Of a DNA stretch of 64,000 bases, positions 19,230 to 26,936 are shown piece after piece. Position 1 is the stretch's first letter. Each line of letters begins with the position of its first letter. Origin of the DNA: Polaromonas sp. (GTDB lineage: Bacteria; Pseudomonadota; Gammaproteobacteria; Burkholderiales; Burkholderiaceae_C). A program made the translations under genes and the position numbers. Location: positions 40,242 through 104,241 of the forward strand of contig JAUXPP010000158.1 of assembly GCA_030683705.1 (NCBI GenBank), read 5' to 3'. Below the pieces are notes generated by a model, which searched no databases, was not told the origin of the DNA, and worked only from the letters and a program-made list of their open reading frames with translations.

Positions 19230-19258
19230 GGCAGGCCATCACGGCCTGCCCTTTTTTT
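19230..19258 (+). terminator. rho-independent terminator after glxR
   Basis: GGCAGGCC and GGCCTGCC around a 5-base loop, followed by C and seven T. It ends the gcl-hyi-glxR unit. The rest of the 301-bp gap to the next gene holds the control sites at 19421-19467 and nothing else I can support. Confidence 0.85.
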
Positions 19259-19420
19259 GTCTGTCTGCCAGCAAGCGGCAGCCTGGTCGCCGTCATTTTC
19301 TGCACGAAACCGGGGCCGGGGCGCCCGAATCCCGCCCATCCCCCTCACTTAAGGGGTATTCACGGAGGCTGGGGCGCGCCCATCGCGCCCAAGTTGTCAG
19401 AGAATAGGGCCTGAAAAATA

Positions 19421-19444
19421 ATGTGTACAAACCATGTGTACAAA
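19421..19444. promoter_or_regulatory. tandem ATGTGTACAAA sites upstream of importer genes
   Basis: Two identical 11-bp blocks spaced 13 bp apart (19421-19431 and 19434-19444). The TGTGTACA core is one base from the TGTATACA core of the palindrome at 9796, so the same GntR protein might bind both. They lie immediately upstream of a sigma54-like promoter. Confidence 0.45.
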
Positions 19445-19451
19445 CACGATC

Positions 19452-19467
19452 AGGCATTGTTTTTGCT
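19452..19467 (+). promoter_or_regulatory. sigma54-like (-24/-12) promoter for ABC importer
   Basis: AGGCATTGTTTTTGCT has the invariant GG and GC with 10-bp spacing and matches 9 of 12 specified positions of TGGCACG-N4-TTGCW. It is 39 bp upstream of the binding-protein ATG. It suggests nitrogen (NtrC-type) control. Confidence 0.55.
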
Positions 19468-19505
19468 TGGCTTGAGCAGCCGATTCATTTCTATCTGGAG
19501 TTCCC

Positions 19506-20537
19506 ATGACCAAACGCGTTTTCATCCAAACCCTGGCGGCACTGGCGGTCACTGCCGCCACCTGCAGCAGCGCCTTTGCACAAAACACCCCGATCAAGTT
19601 CCAGCTCGACTGGCGGTTTGAGGGCCCGGCGGCGCTGTTTGTCACGCCCGCCGCCAAGGGTTACTTCAAGGATGCCAAGCTCGACGTCACGATCGACGCC
19701 GGCAATGGCTCGGGCGGCACCGTCACCCGGGTGGCCTCGGGCAGCTACGACATGGGTTTTGCCGACCTGGCCGCGCTGATGGAATTCCACGCCAACAACC
19801 CGGACGCGCCCAACAAGCCGGTCGCCGTCATGATGGTGTACAACAACACGCCGGCCTCGGTCATGGCCCTGAAAAAGTCCGGCATCAAGACGGTCGCCGA
19901 CCTCAACAACAAGAAACTCGGTGCCCCGGTGTTTGATGCCGGCCGCCGTGCCTTCCCGATTTTTGCCAAGGCCAACGGCATCAGCGGCGTGCAGTGGACC
20001 GCCATGGACCCGCCGCTGCGCGAAACCATGCTGGCCCGCGGCGACGTGGACGCCATCACCGGCTTCACCTTCACCTCGCTGCTCAACCTCGAAGCCCGCG
20101 GCGTGAAAGCCGAAGACGTGGTGGTGCTGCCTTATGCCGACAACGGCGTGAAGCTCTACGGCAACGTCATCATCGCCTCGCCAAAAATGATCCGGGAAAA
20201 TCCCGCCGCCATCAAGGCCTTCCTGCTGGCCTTCACCAAGGGCGTCAAGGATGTGATCGCCAAACCGGCAGCCGCGATCGAAGACGTCAAGGCACGCGAC
20301 GGCATCATCAACACCGCGCTGGAAACCCGCCGCCTGCAACTGGCCATCGACACCGTGGTCAACAGCCCCGACGCCCGCGCCGAAGGTTTCGGCCAGGTCA
20401 AGGGACCGCGCCTGTCGCTGATGGCTTCCCAGGTGTCGGACGCCTTCAACACCAAGACGCGCGTGAACCCCACCGCGGTCTGGAACGGCTCCTTCCTGCC
20501 GACCAGCGCTGAACTGAACATCCTGCCGAAAAAATAA
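19506..20537 (+). CDS. ABC importer substrate-binding protein (NMT1/TauA-like)
   Basis: 343 residues. Sec signal peptide ending SSAFAQ near residue 26, then an NMT1/THI5-like periplasmic domain: IKFQLDWRFEGPAALFVTPAAKGYF, the glycine-rich ligand loop GNGSGGTVTRVASGSYDMGFADLAALM, and LLAFTKGVKDVIAKP. This class binds small nitrogen- or sulfur-containing compounds for TauABC/SsuABC-type importers. Adjacent to the purine-ureide genes and behind a sigma54-like promoter, it probably takes up urate, allantoin or a related compound. The substrate is inferred from position and not readable from sequence. RBS CTGGAG. Confidence 0.88.
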   Translation: MTKRVFIQTLAALAVTAATCSSAFAQNTPIKFQLDWRFEGPAALFVTPAAKGYFKDAKLDVTIDAGNGSGGTVTRVASGSYDMGFADLAALMEFHANNPDAPNKPVAVMMVYNNTPASVMALKKSGIKTVADLNNKKLGAPVFDAGRRAFPIFAKANGISGVQWTAMDPPLRETMLARGDVDAITGFTFTSLLNLEARGVKAEDVVVLPYADNGVKLYGNVIIASPKMIRENPAAIKAFLLAFTKGVKDVIAKPAAAIEDVKARDGIINTALETRRLQLAIDTVVNSPDARAEGFGQVKGPRLSLMASQVSDAFNTKTRVNPTAVWNGSFLPTSAELNILPKK

Positions 20538-20544
20538 GCCACTC

Positions 20545-20611
20545 CCGCCGGCACCGCTGCCGGCGGCGGCAAACCCCACCACGGCCAGCCTTTCACCCGG
20601 AATGCTGGCCG
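20545..20611 (+). promoter_or_regulatory. two hairpins between binding-protein and ATPase genes
   Basis: CCGCCGGCA-CCGC-TGCCGGCGG (20545-20566) has no T-run. CGGCCAGC-N14-GCTGGCCG follows (about 20582-20611). They may stabilise or attenuate the mRNA so that the binding protein exceeds the ATPase and permease. Confidence 0.45.
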
Positions 20612-20655
20612 TTGCCTTGACCGACTCCGTGAATCAAGAAACAAGCACAAGCACC

Positions 20656-21498
20656 ATGCCAGACAAACCAGACGCCCATTTTGTTGACTTCCAGGACGTC
20701 TGGCTGGCCTACAACGACGAGCTGCTGGCGCAAAACCATTTCGCGGTCGAAGCCATCGACCTCAAGGTGCGCGAGGGCGAGTTCATCGCCATCGTCGGGC
20801 CTTCGGGATGCGGCAAATCCACCTTCATGAAGCTGACCACCGGCCTGAAGATGCCGTCCAAAGGCCGCATCATGATCGACGGCCAGCCGGTCACCGGCCC
20901 GCTGAAAATTTCCGGCATGGCTTTCCAGGCGCCGTCGCTGCTGCCCTGGCGGACCACCGTGGACAACGTGCTGCTGCCGCTGGAGATCGTCGAGCCCTTT
21001 CGCAGCCAGTTCAAGTCCAAACGCAAGGAGTTCGAGGAGCGTGCACGCAAGCTGCTGCAAAAAGTCGGCCTCGGCGGCTACGAGGACAAATTCCCGTGGC
21101 AGCTGTCGGGCGGCATGCAGCAGCGCGTGAGCATTTGCCGCGCGCTGATCCACGAACCCAAGATGCTGTTGCTGGACGAGCCCTTCGGCGCGCTCGATGC
21201 CTTCACGCGCGAGGAATTGTGGTGCATCCTGCGTGACCTCTGGACCGAGCAGCGTTTCAACGTCATCCTGGTCACCCACGATTTGCGCGAGTCGGTGTTC
21301 CTGGCCGACACCGTGTATGTGATGAGCAAGAGCCCGGGGCGTTTTGTGGTCAAGAAAGAGATCACGCTGCCGCGCCCGCGCGACCTCGAGGTGACCTACA
21401 CCCAGGAGTTCGGTGACATCGTGCACGAACTGCGCAGCCACATCGGCGCGATCCGCACCCCCGTGATCAACCCGGCGGCAACCGTGGGAGCCCACTGA
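20656..21498 (+). CDS. ABC importer ATP-binding protein (TauB/SsuB-like)
   Basis: About 280 residues. Walker A GPSGCGKST, Q-loop FQAPSLLPWRTT, signature LSGGMQQRVSICRAL, Walker B MLLLDEPFGALD, and the switch VTHDLRESVFLAD. These are hallmarks of the nitrate/sulfonate/taurine importer ATPases. The start used is ATG at 20656; an in-frame ATG at 20602 lies inside a hairpin and is less likely. The permease starts 2 bp after its stop. It couples ATP hydrolysis to uptake by the neighbouring permease. Confidence 0.93.
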   Translation: MPDKPDAHFVDFQDVWLAYNDELLAQNHFAVEAIDLKVREGEFIAIVGPSGCGKSTFMKLTTGLKMPSKGRIMIDGQPVTGPLKISGMAFQAPSLLPWRTTVDNVLLPLEIVEPFRSQFKSKRKEFEERARKLLQKVGLGGYEDKFPWQLSGGMQQRVSICRALIHEPKMLLLDEPFGALDAFTREELWCILRDLWTEQRFNVILVTHDLRESVFLADTVYVMSKSPGRFVVKKEITLPRPRDLEVTYTQEFGDIVHELRSHIGAIRTPVINPAATVGAH

Positions 21499-21500
21499 TC

Positions 21501-22268
21501 ATGAGCAAGAAACAGATTGAACGCTGGTCCCCGTTTGTGCTGCTGGCCGCCATCATTGCGCTGTGGCAGGCGGTGGTGATGGTCTTCGACATCGCCGAAT
21601 ACATCTTCCCGGCCCCGCTGGCGATCGCCCAGTCCATGGCCGAGTTCGCCGGCCCGATCGCCCAGGCCGCATGGAAAACCTTCTGGGTCACCATGGTCGG
21701 CTTCGGCCTGTCCATCGTCGTTGGTGTGATGCTGGGCTTCCTGGTCGGCTCCTCGCGCCTGGCCTACGCGGCGGTTTATCCGCTGCTGGTGGCCTTCAAC
21801 GCCGTGCCCAAGGCGGCCATCGTGCCCATCCTGATCGTCTGGTTCGGCATCGGTGTCGGCCCTGGCATCCTGACCGCGTTTTTGATCTCCTTCTTCCCGA
21901 TCACCGTCAACATGGCGACCGGGCTGGCGACGCTGGAACCCGAACTGGAAGACGTGCTGCGCGTGCTGGGCGCCAAACGCTGGGATGTGCTGGTCAAGGT
22001 CGGCCTGCCGCGTTCCATGCCCTACTTCTACGGCTCGCTGAAAGTCGCGATCACCCTGGCCTTTGTCGGCACCGTGCTGGCCGAGATGACCGCCGGCGAC
22101 TCCGGCATCGGCTACCTGATGCTCAGCGCCGGCTCGCAGCAGCGCATGGCGCTGGCTTTTGCCGGGCTGGTGGTGATCGGTGCGATGGCGATGATCATGT
22201 ACGAGCTGTTCAGCTACATCGAGAAGCACACGACCGGCTGGGCGCACCGGGGGACGCAGGGCGGTTGA
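21501..22268 (+). CDS. ABC importer permease (TauC/SsuC-like)
   Basis: 255 residues, about six transmembrane helices, BPD-type. The cytoplasmic EAA loop that contacts the ATPase is VLRVLGAKRWDVLVKVGLPRSMPYF. The conserved AVPKAAIVPILIVWFGIGVGPGI segment matches the nitrate/sulfonate/taurine group. Last gene of the importer operon. Repeats begin within 25 bp of its stop. Confidence 0.93.
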   Translation: MSKKQIERWSPFVLLAAIIALWQAVVMVFDIAEYIFPAPLAIAQSMAEFAGPIAQAAWKTFWVTMVGFGLSIVVGVMLGFLVGSSRLAYAAVYPLLVAFNAVPKAAIVPILIVWFGIGVGPGILTAFLISFFPITVNMATGLATLEPELEDVLRVLGAKRWDVLVKVGLPRSMPYFYGSLKVAITLAFVGTVLAEMTAGDSGIGYLMLSAGSQQRMALAFAGLVVIGAMAMIMYELFSYIEKHTTGWAHRGTQGG

Positions 22269-22289
22269 GGCCGCCCGGCCTCGGTTCAT

Positions 22290-22351
22290 ATATCAAATCT
22301 GGCTCCAGCGCCCGGTCCGCTTGCGTAAGCAGCTATTGAATTTGTAGCAAT
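22290..22351 (-). repeat. ATAGCTGCTTACGC element, copy 2 (family 3)
   Basis: Read on the minus strand: TTGCTACAAATTCAATAGCTG, then CTTACGCAAG, and about 17 bp later a GGAGCC block. It abuts a family 1 repeat. The 747 bp between 22269 and 23015 holds only this element, the family 1 repeat and the leader of the small glycine-zipper gene. Confidence 0.7.
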
Positions 22352-22377
22352 TCGCGATGCCGCAAGCTTGCAGCTGA

Positions 22378-22806
22378 CAGCAGGTCTGACTCCCACTCCC
22401 AACCCCCCGCCCTTCCCTCGCCCCGCTGGGCGAGAGAAGGGAGCCTCATGTGGCCGCGTGTGCTGCTCTCGCGTGCAAACATGACGGCCGCTTGGGATTC
22501 CCGTCCTTGAAGCGCTGCGCGCTTCAAGGACTCCGAACCGGGCCCGGTATCTGGGTATTGGTTTTCTTCCCCCACCTTTCTGTATGCGCCGAGGAGTGGA
22601 GGGCCAGACGGATCAGGGATCGCGATTGTTTGAGCCGAAGGCGAGTTCGAGCGAGACCCCGGCTGGACCGAGCACCGCAGGCTGCCCCCGTAGCGCAAGC
22701 GAAGGGGGACGCAGACAGCAGGGTCGCCTTTCTTTTGCTTACTTTTCTTTGGCGAGACAAAGAAAAGTGAGTTGCCGCCGGGCAACCCCCGGCCAGCAGT
22801 CGCAGG
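22378..22806 (+). repeat. ~420-bp structured repeat, copy A (family 1)
   Basis: Shares the frame of all copies: AGCAGGTCTGACTCC start, CCCCGCTGGGCGA hairpin, a hairpin around GAAGCGCTGCGCGCTTC, GTATGCGCCGAGGAG, GGATCAGGGATCGCG, GGACCGAGCACCGCAGG, GCAGGGTCGCC, an A/T-rich hairpin and GCCGGGCAACCCCCGGCC. Copy-specific arms are TCCTTGAAGCGC/GCGCTTCAAGGA (22504-22515/22519-22530) and ACTTTTCTTTG/CAAAGAAAAGT (22741-22751/22758-22768). Short ORFs inside it are not credible genes. Confidence 0.9.
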
Positions 22807-23015
22807 CACAACCTGAAGGCACGAGGAAGCAAAAGACGGCTCCCGGATCAAGTCAAGATTTGGCCTGGCATCCGGCCGAGCCGGACTACCCCTAGCCAAA
22901 GCGCTTGTCCGACAGGGTCGCGGCCTGCCAGATGGCACGCACCGCCGATCCGGGGGCTACAACTGAGTGACAGCGAGTGCCTTTGCCTCGCAAGTTCACG
23001 CCAAGGAGAGCCTCC

Positions 23016-23363
23016 ATGTTCACACCCGCCCCTCCGACTCACCGTCCACGCAAAGCCCCACCCGCAGACAAGGACCTCGTTGAGCAGGCCCGTCCCGGCC
23101 ACGGCATTCCGTCGCAGGATCCGGACCCTGCGGCCCAGCTTCCCCTGACGGCGGCGGAGTCTGAGCGTGAAGCCGGTTCGGTATTGACCGGCGGTGGCAT
23201 GGTCGCCGGCGCAGCGACCGGCGCAGCGGTTGGCGCCGTGTTGGGTGGGCCGGTCGGTGTGCTGGTGGGTGGCACCGTGGGCGTCGTGGCCGGCGCCCTG
23301 GGTGGCGCCGCCGCAGGTTCGCTGGTGAAGCCGGAAGAGCCGCCACCGTCAACCGGCAAGTAA
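23016..23363 (+). CDS. small glycine-zipper protein
   Basis: About 115 residues. The N-terminal half is proline-rich and polar (FTPAPPTHRPRKAPPADKD). The C-terminal part (residues 55-105) is an alternating Gly/Ala/Val stretch, VAGAATGAAVGAVLGGPVG, a glycine-zipper membrane hairpin as in bacteriocin-like or outer-membrane small proteins. RBS AAGGAGAG 5 bp before the ATG. No signal peptide is evident. It is isolated between two family 1 repeats and its function is unknown. Low-complexity codon pattern fits the host GC. Confidence 0.7.
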   Translation: MFTPAPPTHRPRKAPPADKDLVEQARPGHGIPSQDPDPAAQLPLTAAESEREAGSVLTGGGMVAGAATGAAVGAVLGGPVGVLVGGTVGVVAGALGGAAAGSLVKPEEPPPSTGK

Positions 23364-23419
23364 ATAGCCGCGCCGGCGAAACACCCGTCGACGACCTGTC
23401 CCGTCGATTCGCCACGCAG

Positions 23420-23835
23420 CGGATCTGACTCCCGACTCCCACCCTTAGCCCCTCCCTCGCCCCGCTGGGCGATGGAGGGGGACTTCATTTGGCCGCGTGC
23501 GCTGCGCTCGCGTGCACACATGACGGTCTGTTGGGATTCCCGTGCAGGAAGCGCTGCGCGCTTCCTGCACTCCGGAATTTTTGTCCCTGCATTGGCTGTC
23601 CCCCACCCTTCTGTATGCGCCGAGGAGCGCAGGGCCAGACGGATCAGGGATCGCGATTGTTTGAGCCGAAGGCGAGTTCGAGCGAGACCCCGGCTGGACC
23701 GAGCACCGCAGGTTGCCCCTCGAAGCGTCAGCGAAGAGGGGTCGCAGACAGTAGGGTCGCCTTTTTCTTTGCTTACTTTCTTTTTGGCGACGCAAAAAGA
23801 AAGTGAGTTGCCGCCGGGCAACCCCCGGCTTGTCG
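23420..23835 (+). repeat. ~420-bp structured repeat, copy B (family 1)
   Basis: Same order of blocks as copy A. Its hairpin arms are GTGCAGGAAGCGC/GCGCTTCCTGCAC (23542-23554/23558-23570) and ACTTTCTTTTTG/CAAAAAGAAAGT (23775-23786/23793-23804). The loop-closing stem CCCCTC...GAGGGG replaces CCCC...GGGG of copy A. The 549-bp gap 23364-23912 contains only this and the hairpin at 23868. Confidence 0.9.
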
Positions 23836-23867
23836 GCACACCACCTAGCAGGAGCTAGCCAACATGG

Positions 23868-23888
23868 ATCCCGGATCCAGTCCGGGAT
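23868..23888. repeat. short GATCCCGGATC hairpin repeat
   Basis: ATCCCGGA-TCCAG-TCCGGGAT. A related hairpin, ATCCCGGAT-CCG-ATCCGGGAT, lies at 36015-36035. It sits between a family 1 repeat and the DUF1854 stop. No T-run. Confidence 0.5.
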
Positions 23889-23912
23889 AACCGCCCTGAA
23901 CCCGAAGCTGTC

Positions 23913-24395
23913 CTAGAGGAAGCGTTCGAGCAATCGCCTCGACGCCCTATCCAGCGCTCCCATGTCCTTCACACTGAAGTGCACACCATGGCCGGCGGCG
24001 ATCAGCAGCGACTGGCGGCTCAGCCGGCGGATGTCTTCCTCGCCCTTGAGTACAAAGCTCGTATCGCCGCGATCGGTTTCCACGTCCCAGGTGCTGGGCG
24101 TGCCGAAGCTCGAGACACTTTTGATCCGCGTGATGACAGGCACGAAGTCGCGCAAGGCCAGCTCTTCCTCGAGCAGGCTGCGCAAGGCCGCCGGCAGGCT
24201 GTCCAGCCGCTCGAGCCAGGCCAGTTCATGGCCTTCGCTGCCCACCAGCGAAATGCCTTCGCCCGGTGCGGCAATCGGGAAGGCGCGCACCGGCACCACG
24301 CCCAGGTGGTGCTGGCCCTGGCTGTCGGTCAGCAGCAGGCGGCCGGAAGCGTGGCGTTCAAGCTTGAAAGAAATCATGGGTATGGCCTCAGACAT
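23913..24395 (-). CDS. DUF1854 protein associated with cyanophycin genes
   Basis: About 160 residues, cytoplasmic by sequence. Recognised as the DUF1854 family: FKLERHASGRLLLTDSQGQHHLGVVPVRAFPI, ELAWLERLDSLP, LEEELALRDFVPVITRI and TWDVETDRGDTSFVLKGEEDIR. The start at 24395 overlaps the stop of the ABC transporter by 8 bp; MISF 6 codons later is an alternative. In Burkholderiales this family is consistently next to a cyanophycin-locus ABC transporter. Its molecular role is not established. Confidence 0.82.
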   Translation of the reverse strand: MSEAIPMISFKLERHASGRLLLTDSQGQHHLGVVPVRAFPIAAPGEGISLVGSEGHELAWLERLDSLPAALRSLLEEELALRDFVPVITRIKSVSSFGTPSTWDVETDRGDTSFVLKGEEDIRRLSRQSLLIAAGHGVHFSVKDMGALDRASRRLLERFL

Positions 24396-26730
24396 TGCCG
24401 CTCCGCTGCGCGGTGTGCGCCACCTGCGAGGTCGCCAGCGCGATGCGGCCCTCCTCGGCATCCTGGTTGCCTTCGCTATCGACCTGGCGCGCCTGCGCTT
24501 CATACAGCCGCCAGTAGGCGCCCTGCTTCGCCATCAGTTCGTCGTGCGGACCGACCTCGACCACCTGGCCGCGGTCCATCACCACCAGCCGGTCGGCCTT
24601 GCGCAGGGTGGACAGGCGGTGCGCAATCGCAATCGTGGTTCGGCCCTGCACCAGGTTGTCGAGGGCCTTCTGGATTTCCTGCTCGGTCTCGGTGTCCACC
24701 GACGAGGTCGCCTCGTCGAGGATCAGGATGCGCGGGTCGATCAGCAACGCGCGCGCGATCGAAATGCGCTGGCGCTCACCGCCCGACAGGCCCTGGCCGC
24801 GCTCGCCGACCAGCGAGTCGTAGCCTTGCGGCAGGCGCAGGATGAATTCATGCGCATGGGCGGCGCGCGCCGCGGCCACGATCTCGGCGCGGCTGGCGCC
24901 GGGTTTGCCGTAAGCGATGTTTTCGGCAATCGTGCCGAAAAACAAAAACGGCTCCTGCAGCACCAGGCCGATGTTGCGCCGGTAATCGGCCACGGTGAAG
25001 CGCCGGATGTCGGTACCGTCCACGCTGATGCTGCCGTCGGTCACGTCGTAAAAGCGGCAGATCAGGTTGACCAGCGTGCTTTTTCCGGAACCGCTGTGGC
25101 CCACCAAGCCGATCATCTCTCCGGGCTGGATCGTCAGGTCCAGGCCGCGGATCACCGCGCGGTTGCCGTAACGAAAGCCCAGGCCTTTCATCTCGATGCG
25201 GCCCTCCAGCCGCGCCATGGGCACCGGGCTGGCCGGTTCCGGCACGTTGGAGACATGGTCGAGGATGTCGAAGATGCGTTTGGCGCCGGCCGCCGCCTTT
25301 TGCGTGACCGACACGATGCGGCTCATGGAATCGAGCCGGGTGTAGAAGCGGCCGATGTAGGCGATGAAGGCCGTCAGCACACCCACGGTGATCTGCTGCC
25401 GGGATACCAGCCAGATGCCGAAGGCCCAGACCACCAGCAGGCCGATTTCTGTCAACAGGGACACCGTGGGCGTGAACAGCGACCAGACCTTGTTGAGCTT
25501 GTCGTTGACGTCCAGGTTGTGCCGGTTGGCGTCGCGAAAACGCTGGGCCTCGCGCTTTTCCTGGGCAAAGGCCTTGACCACGCGGATGCCGGGAATGGTG
25601 TCGGCCAGCACATTGGTCACTTCCGACCAGACCCGGTCGATCTTTTCAAAGCCGGTGCGCAGGCGCTCACGCACCGCATGGATCATCCAGGCGATGAAAG
25701 GCAGCGGCAGCAGGGTCACCAGCGCCAGCCAGGGGTTGATCGAAAACAGGATGGCGGCCGTCATCAGGATCATCAGCACGTCGGTGGCGAAATCCAGCGC
25801 GTGCAGCGACAAAAAGACGTTGATGCGGTCGGTTTCCGAGCCGATGCGCGCCATCAGGTCGCCGGTGCGCTTGCCGCCGAAGTAGTCCAGCGACAGCTCC
25901 AGCAAATGATCGAAGGTGGCGGTGCGCAGGTCGGCGCCTATACGCTCGGACACCAGCGCCAGCAAATAAGTGCGGGCCCAGTTCAGCGCCCAGCCCAGCA
26001 CCGCCGCCGCCAACAGCGCCCCCAGGATGGCCAGCACCTTCCAGGACTCGATCTGCTGGCCGTTCTGGAACGGAATCAGGATGTCGTCGATCAGCGGAAT
26101 CGTCAGGTAGGGCGGCACCAGGGTGGCCGCGGTGGAAGCCAGCGTCAGTACAAAACCAGCCAGCAGCTGCCACTGGTAGGGCCGGGCAAAGCGCCACAGG
26201 CGCAGCAGCACCCAGGTCGATGGCGGGGTATGCAGCTCCCGGGCGCAGGTGGCACATTCGTCGCTGTCCGGCGGCAGCACGGTATCGCACAGCGGGCACA
26301 GGGCAACCTCGTCAGCCAGGCCGGCGGCCTCCGGCCCCGGCGCCGTTTGCTGCTCGAACAGGCGCAGCAGGCGCAAGGCCTGCACATTGGCCGCGAGGGT
26401 AAAACGCCAGCTGCCCAGCCGGACGCCGTCCCCATGCAGTTCCAGGGTGCCAACGCCGGCATGGTCAAAATGGCGCAGGAACAGGGCCGGGACCGCGCCG
26501 GCGGGTGTTTTTCCGGGGAGGGGCCAGCTTGTCCACTGGCCGGTTTCGGGGTCCTGGGCCATCAGTCGCCGGTCGGTCAGGGCCAGCAAGCCCCGGGAAA
26601 ACCGAAGTTGGCGATTCAGGTCAACCAGTACCGTGCATAAGACGTTCTCATGGGCTGCGAGTTGCGCGCGCAGGACTGTCTGCGCTGGGCCGGCCTCGCT
26701 GGAGGCATCAACCTGATGAGAATTTTGCAT
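24388..26730 (-). CDS. cyanophycin-locus ABC transporter (exporter-type) with zinc-ribbon
   Basis: About 780 residues. Residues 1-130 form a soluble N-terminal domain (LTDRRLMAQDPETGQWTSWPL). A four-cysteine zinc ribbon, CPLCDTVLPPDSDECATC, follows at about 170-190. Next come six transmembrane helices of an ABC exporter and an ATPase domain with GHSGSGKST, LSGGERQRI and ILILDEATSSVD. As a half-transporter it would act as a homodimer. It is divergent from the cyanophycin synthetase pair with a 206-bp gap, and overlaps the DUF1854 gene. The transported substrate is unknown; the locus suggests arginine, aspartate or a dipeptide, which is only a guess. Translation start is uncertain; ATG at 26730 fits best. 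Confidence 0.87.
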   Translation of the reverse strand: MQNSHQVDASSEAGPAQTVLRAQLAAHENVLCTVLVDLNRQLRFSRGLLALTDRRLMAQDPETGQWTSWPLPGKTPAGAVPALFLRHFDHAGVGTLELHGDGVRLGSWRFTLAANVQALRLLRLFEQQTAPGPEAAGLADEVALCPLCDTVLPPDSDECATCARELHTPPSTWVLLRLWRFARPYQWQLLAGFVLTLASTAATLVPPYLTIPLIDDILIPFQNGQQIESWKVLAILGALLAAAVLGWALNWARTYLLALVSERIGADLRTATFDHLLELSLDYFGGKRTGDLMARIGSETDRINVFLSLHALDFATDVLMILMTAAILFSINPWLALVTLLPLPFIAWMIHAVRERLRTGFEKIDRVWSEVTNVLADTIPGIRVVKAFAQEKREAQRFRDANRHNLDVNDKLNKVWSLFTPTVSLLTEIGLLVVWAFGIWLVSRQQITVGVLTAFIAYIGRFYTRLDSMSRIVSVTQKAAAGAKRIFDILDHVSNVPEPASPVPMARLEGRIEMKGLGFRYGNRAVIRGLDLTIQPGEMIGLVGHSGSGKSTLVNLICRFYDVTDGSISVDGTDIRRFTVADYRRNIGLVLQEPFLFFGTIAENIAYGKPGASRAEIVAAARAAHAHEFILRLPQGYDSLVGERGQGLSGGERQRISIARALLIDPRILILDEATSSVDTETEQEIQKALDNLVQGRTTIAIAHRLSTLRKADRLVVMDRGQVVEVGPHDELMAKQGAYWRLYEAQARQVDSEGNQDAEEGRIALATSQVAHTAQRSGNV

Positions 26731-26936
26731 TGTGATTGTGGAAGCCGTAAAAACCGGTGCCCCGGGGATTTCCAGGGCCGACGTGGCGATTTTCGCCCAA
26801 GCCGGACCGCCCGGCCATGAGCTATTCCGCGCCCTGGGCTGAACCCCTGCCTGTATCAACCAGAAACGCCCCTTCCGGGGCGCTTCCCGACAAAAACGCT
26901 GCCCCGGCCCGTCCGGTTGACCGAAGCCACAAAAAC

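Noticed and set aside
22450..22895. Several 80-130 codon ORFs inside family 1 repeats (also in copies B, C and D)
   Set aside because: They occur in different frames and both strands of the same repeat, change with hairpin arm changes and lack ribosome sites; structure, not protein, is conserved.
23962..26640. Very long plus-strand ORF opposite the ABC transporter and DUF1854 genes
   Set aside because: Its translation is His/Gln/Arg-rich antisense of the real minus-strand genes and shows no domain.
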